NCBI GenBank assembly: GCA_003157895.1 | Contig: PMKW01000146.1 | Coordinates: 1 to 14,990, forward strand | DNA from: Methanoregula sp. | GTDB lineage: Archaea; Halobacteriota; Methanomicrobia; Methanomicrobiales; Methanospirillaceae | DNA: 14,990 bases | Direction of reading: 5' to 3' | Shown: piece after piece, positions 14,110-14,990 of the stretch | Numbering within the stretch: position 1 is the stretch's first letter | How the letters are laid out: each line of letters begins with the position of its first letter | Notes under the pieces: generated by a model | The model's input: only the letters and a program-made list of their open reading frames with translations | Told to the model about the DNA's origin: nothing | Databases searched by the model: none | Made by a program: the position numbers and the translations under genes

Positions 14110-14649
14110 ATGTCCCAAACAAAAACGATGGTAAAGAGAATTTTACTAGTGGGTGTTCTCATGATCTGTCTCCTGCTTACAGCAGGCTGTTCAATCCAGC
14201 AGGTTCCCCAGCTGACACCTGCCCCGACAGTTACACCCATGGTGACAGAAAATCAGACGAGCGATCTCAGCCGGCTCCCGTCGTACGCCTTCACCTCTGA
14301 TGACATTACGGAGGCTTATCTCTTTGCGACCGAACACCCGGATGTCCTTAATGGGGTAGAATGCCATTGCAGTTGCATGGAAAGTCCCCATAACGGAAGG
14401 TTTCATACGCGCGGACTCATCGACTGCTACTTCAAGGAGGACGGCACATATGACACCCATGCATCGGTGTGCGCACGATGTATCGCGGATACACTGGAAG
14501 TGAAGTCCCTCTTCGAGAAAGGTATGAGCAAAGACGCGATAAATCGGACACTTGAGGCAAAGTATGAATCGGGTACGGTATCAGCCCCCTCAATGGGAGA
14601 GAATTGCTCACTTCTGGTCACCGTGAATACAAGTCCAAAATCTCCCTGA
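14110..14649 (+). CDS. Lipoprotein with PCYCGC-like cysteine-rich domain
   Basis: 179 residues. A positively charged start and a hydrophobic helix lead to a lipobox LTAGC, with Cys27 as the lipid-modified residue. A Thr/Pro-rich linker (about 33-50) then leads to a compact Cys/His domain: ECHCSC (84-89), Cys106 in LIDCYF, and VCARC (120-124), followed by a helix VKSLFEKGMSKDAINRTLEA (131-150). This matches the order of the PCYCGC-motif lipoprotein family, in which the first motif is more often YCGC. The domain probably binds a metal outside the cell. The start could also be the ATG at 14128 (M7). There is no good ribosome site; a weak TTTATT at 14078-14083, about 30 bp upstream, suggests a leaderless mRNA. 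The 138 bp before it hold no other gene. Confidence 0.82.
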   Translation: MSQTKTMVKRILLVGVLMICLLLTAGCSIQQVPQLTPAPTVTPMVTENQTSDLSRLPSYAFTSDDITEAYLFATEHPDVLNGVECHCSCMESPHNGRFHTRGLIDCYFKEDGTYDTHASVCARCIADTLEVKSLFEKGMSKDAINRTLEAKYESGTVSAPSMGENCSLLVTVNTSPKSP

Positions 14650-14937
14650 TTTTCATGTCAATGAACGATGCACAGCAACGGTTCGGATTTATTTTTGCTA
14701 TCTATTTCTATAGGATCACCGGTCGGTCCCATGCAATGTGCCAGTCATGGGATACCTTACCTGCCTGGAGAGGAAAATCCATTAAGGTGCAGCTGCCAGC
14801 GAACTGATTATTATCGACGGATTCGCGCCGGGATAATTATGGTTGTATAATCGTTCCTGAAAAAATAGGTGGTTCTCTGTCTCCATTTTTTGTTTCAAGG
14901 CAGAACTGTTATCCCAGCAGTAATCTTACCTTTCTTT
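14650..14937. other. Intergenic stretch with no convincing gene
   Basis: About 290 bp. Short open frames exist but have no ribosome site, no family resemblance and atypical composition. A TTTATTTTT run at 14688-14696 may end the lipoprotein transcript. ATTAT-N6-ATAAT at about 14836-14851 is AT-rich and weakly palindromic. I see no tRNA or small-RNA structure. Confidence 0.5.
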
Positions 14938-14990
14938 ATGAGCCAGAACGAAAACCCAAAGAAACATCACCACCATGAAGTTTTCTCCGC
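14938..14990 (+). CDS. Possible 5' end of a His-rich protein (cut by window edge)
   Basis: An open frame from ATG at 14938 reads MSQNENPKKHHHHEVFS and continues past the edge. The polar start with four consecutive His is unusual and might be a metal-binding or disordered N-terminus. There is no clear ribosome site, and too little is visible to identify a family. Confidence 0.35.
   Translation, partial: MSQNENPKKHHHHEVFS

Noticed and set aside
14061..14300. 79-codon frame starting right after a GAGGAGGA sequence
   Set aside because: The ribosome-like sequence lies only about 1 nt before the ATG, too close to work. The frame runs out of phase through the lipoprotein, whose lipobox and Cys motif are clear.
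14668..14850. 60-codon open frame after the lipoprotein
   Set aside because: No ribosome site, no recognisable motif and random-looking composition.
1..14990. Search for CRISPR arrays, insertion sequences, integrases, toxin-antitoxin pairs and defence genes
   Set aside because: No repeated spacers, no transposase or integrase motifs, and no recognisable defence proteins were seen by eye.

Overview
The window looks like chromosomal DNA of a methanogenic archaeon, most likely order Methanomicrobiales and perhaps near Methanoregula (inference from gene content and style, not from a search). Archaeal markers are a DUF460 protein next to a RIO2-type kinase, a cupin-type glucose-6-phosphate isomerase, an NrpR-type DUF128 protein, an archaeal-style class II lysyl-tRNA synthetase, TATA boxes about 25-30 bp before several start codons (suggesting leaderless mRNAs), and GGTGA/GGAGG ribosome sites elsewhere. 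Genes are dense, on both strands, moderately GC-rich and even in composition. I see no rRNA, tRNA, CRISPR array, insertion sequence or prophage.

Layout. (1) 1-2053, minus: RIO2 kinase, then a DUF460 protein overlapping it by 16 bp and running off the left edge. (2) 2169-5455, plus: a tightly packed cluster of a degenerate TtuA/NcsA-like (2-thiouridine synthase family) protein that has lost its PP-loop, a two-TM potassium channel with tandem RCK domains, and NAD+ synthetase. (3) 7396-5403, minus: a secreted/membrane-anchored protein of COG1361/CARDB type, translationally coupled to cupin phosphoglucose isomerase, whose 3' end overlaps the 3' end of nadE by 53 bp. (4) 7621-9391: a divergent pair, a stand-alone DUF128 protein (minus) and an unrecognised two-domain protein (plus). 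They share a 64-bp intergenic region holding an inverted repeat ATAGAA-N6-TTCTAT that overlaps a TATA box. (5) 9476-12492, plus: a dihydrolipoamide-dehydrogenase-like flavoprotein preceded by a 15-codon coupled mini-ORF, then lysS. (6) 12654-13971, plus: a YcaC-like cysteine hydrolase followed after 10 bp by a protein with two CDGSH iron-sulfur motifs around a divergent ferredoxin domain. (7) 14110-14649, plus: a lipoprotein with a Cys-rich PCYCGC-like domain, then about 290 bp without a convincing gene and the first codons of a possible His-rich protein at the right edge.

Most genes are housekeeping. The parts most worth a second look are the pseudoenzyme/K+ channel/nadE cluster, where an NAD-synthesising enzyme sits beside a channel whose RCK domains are of a nucleotide-binding family, and the DUF128 divergon, whose palindrome has the same half-site/N6/half-site geometry as the NrpR nitrogen operator. 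I found no clear defence or mobile system.
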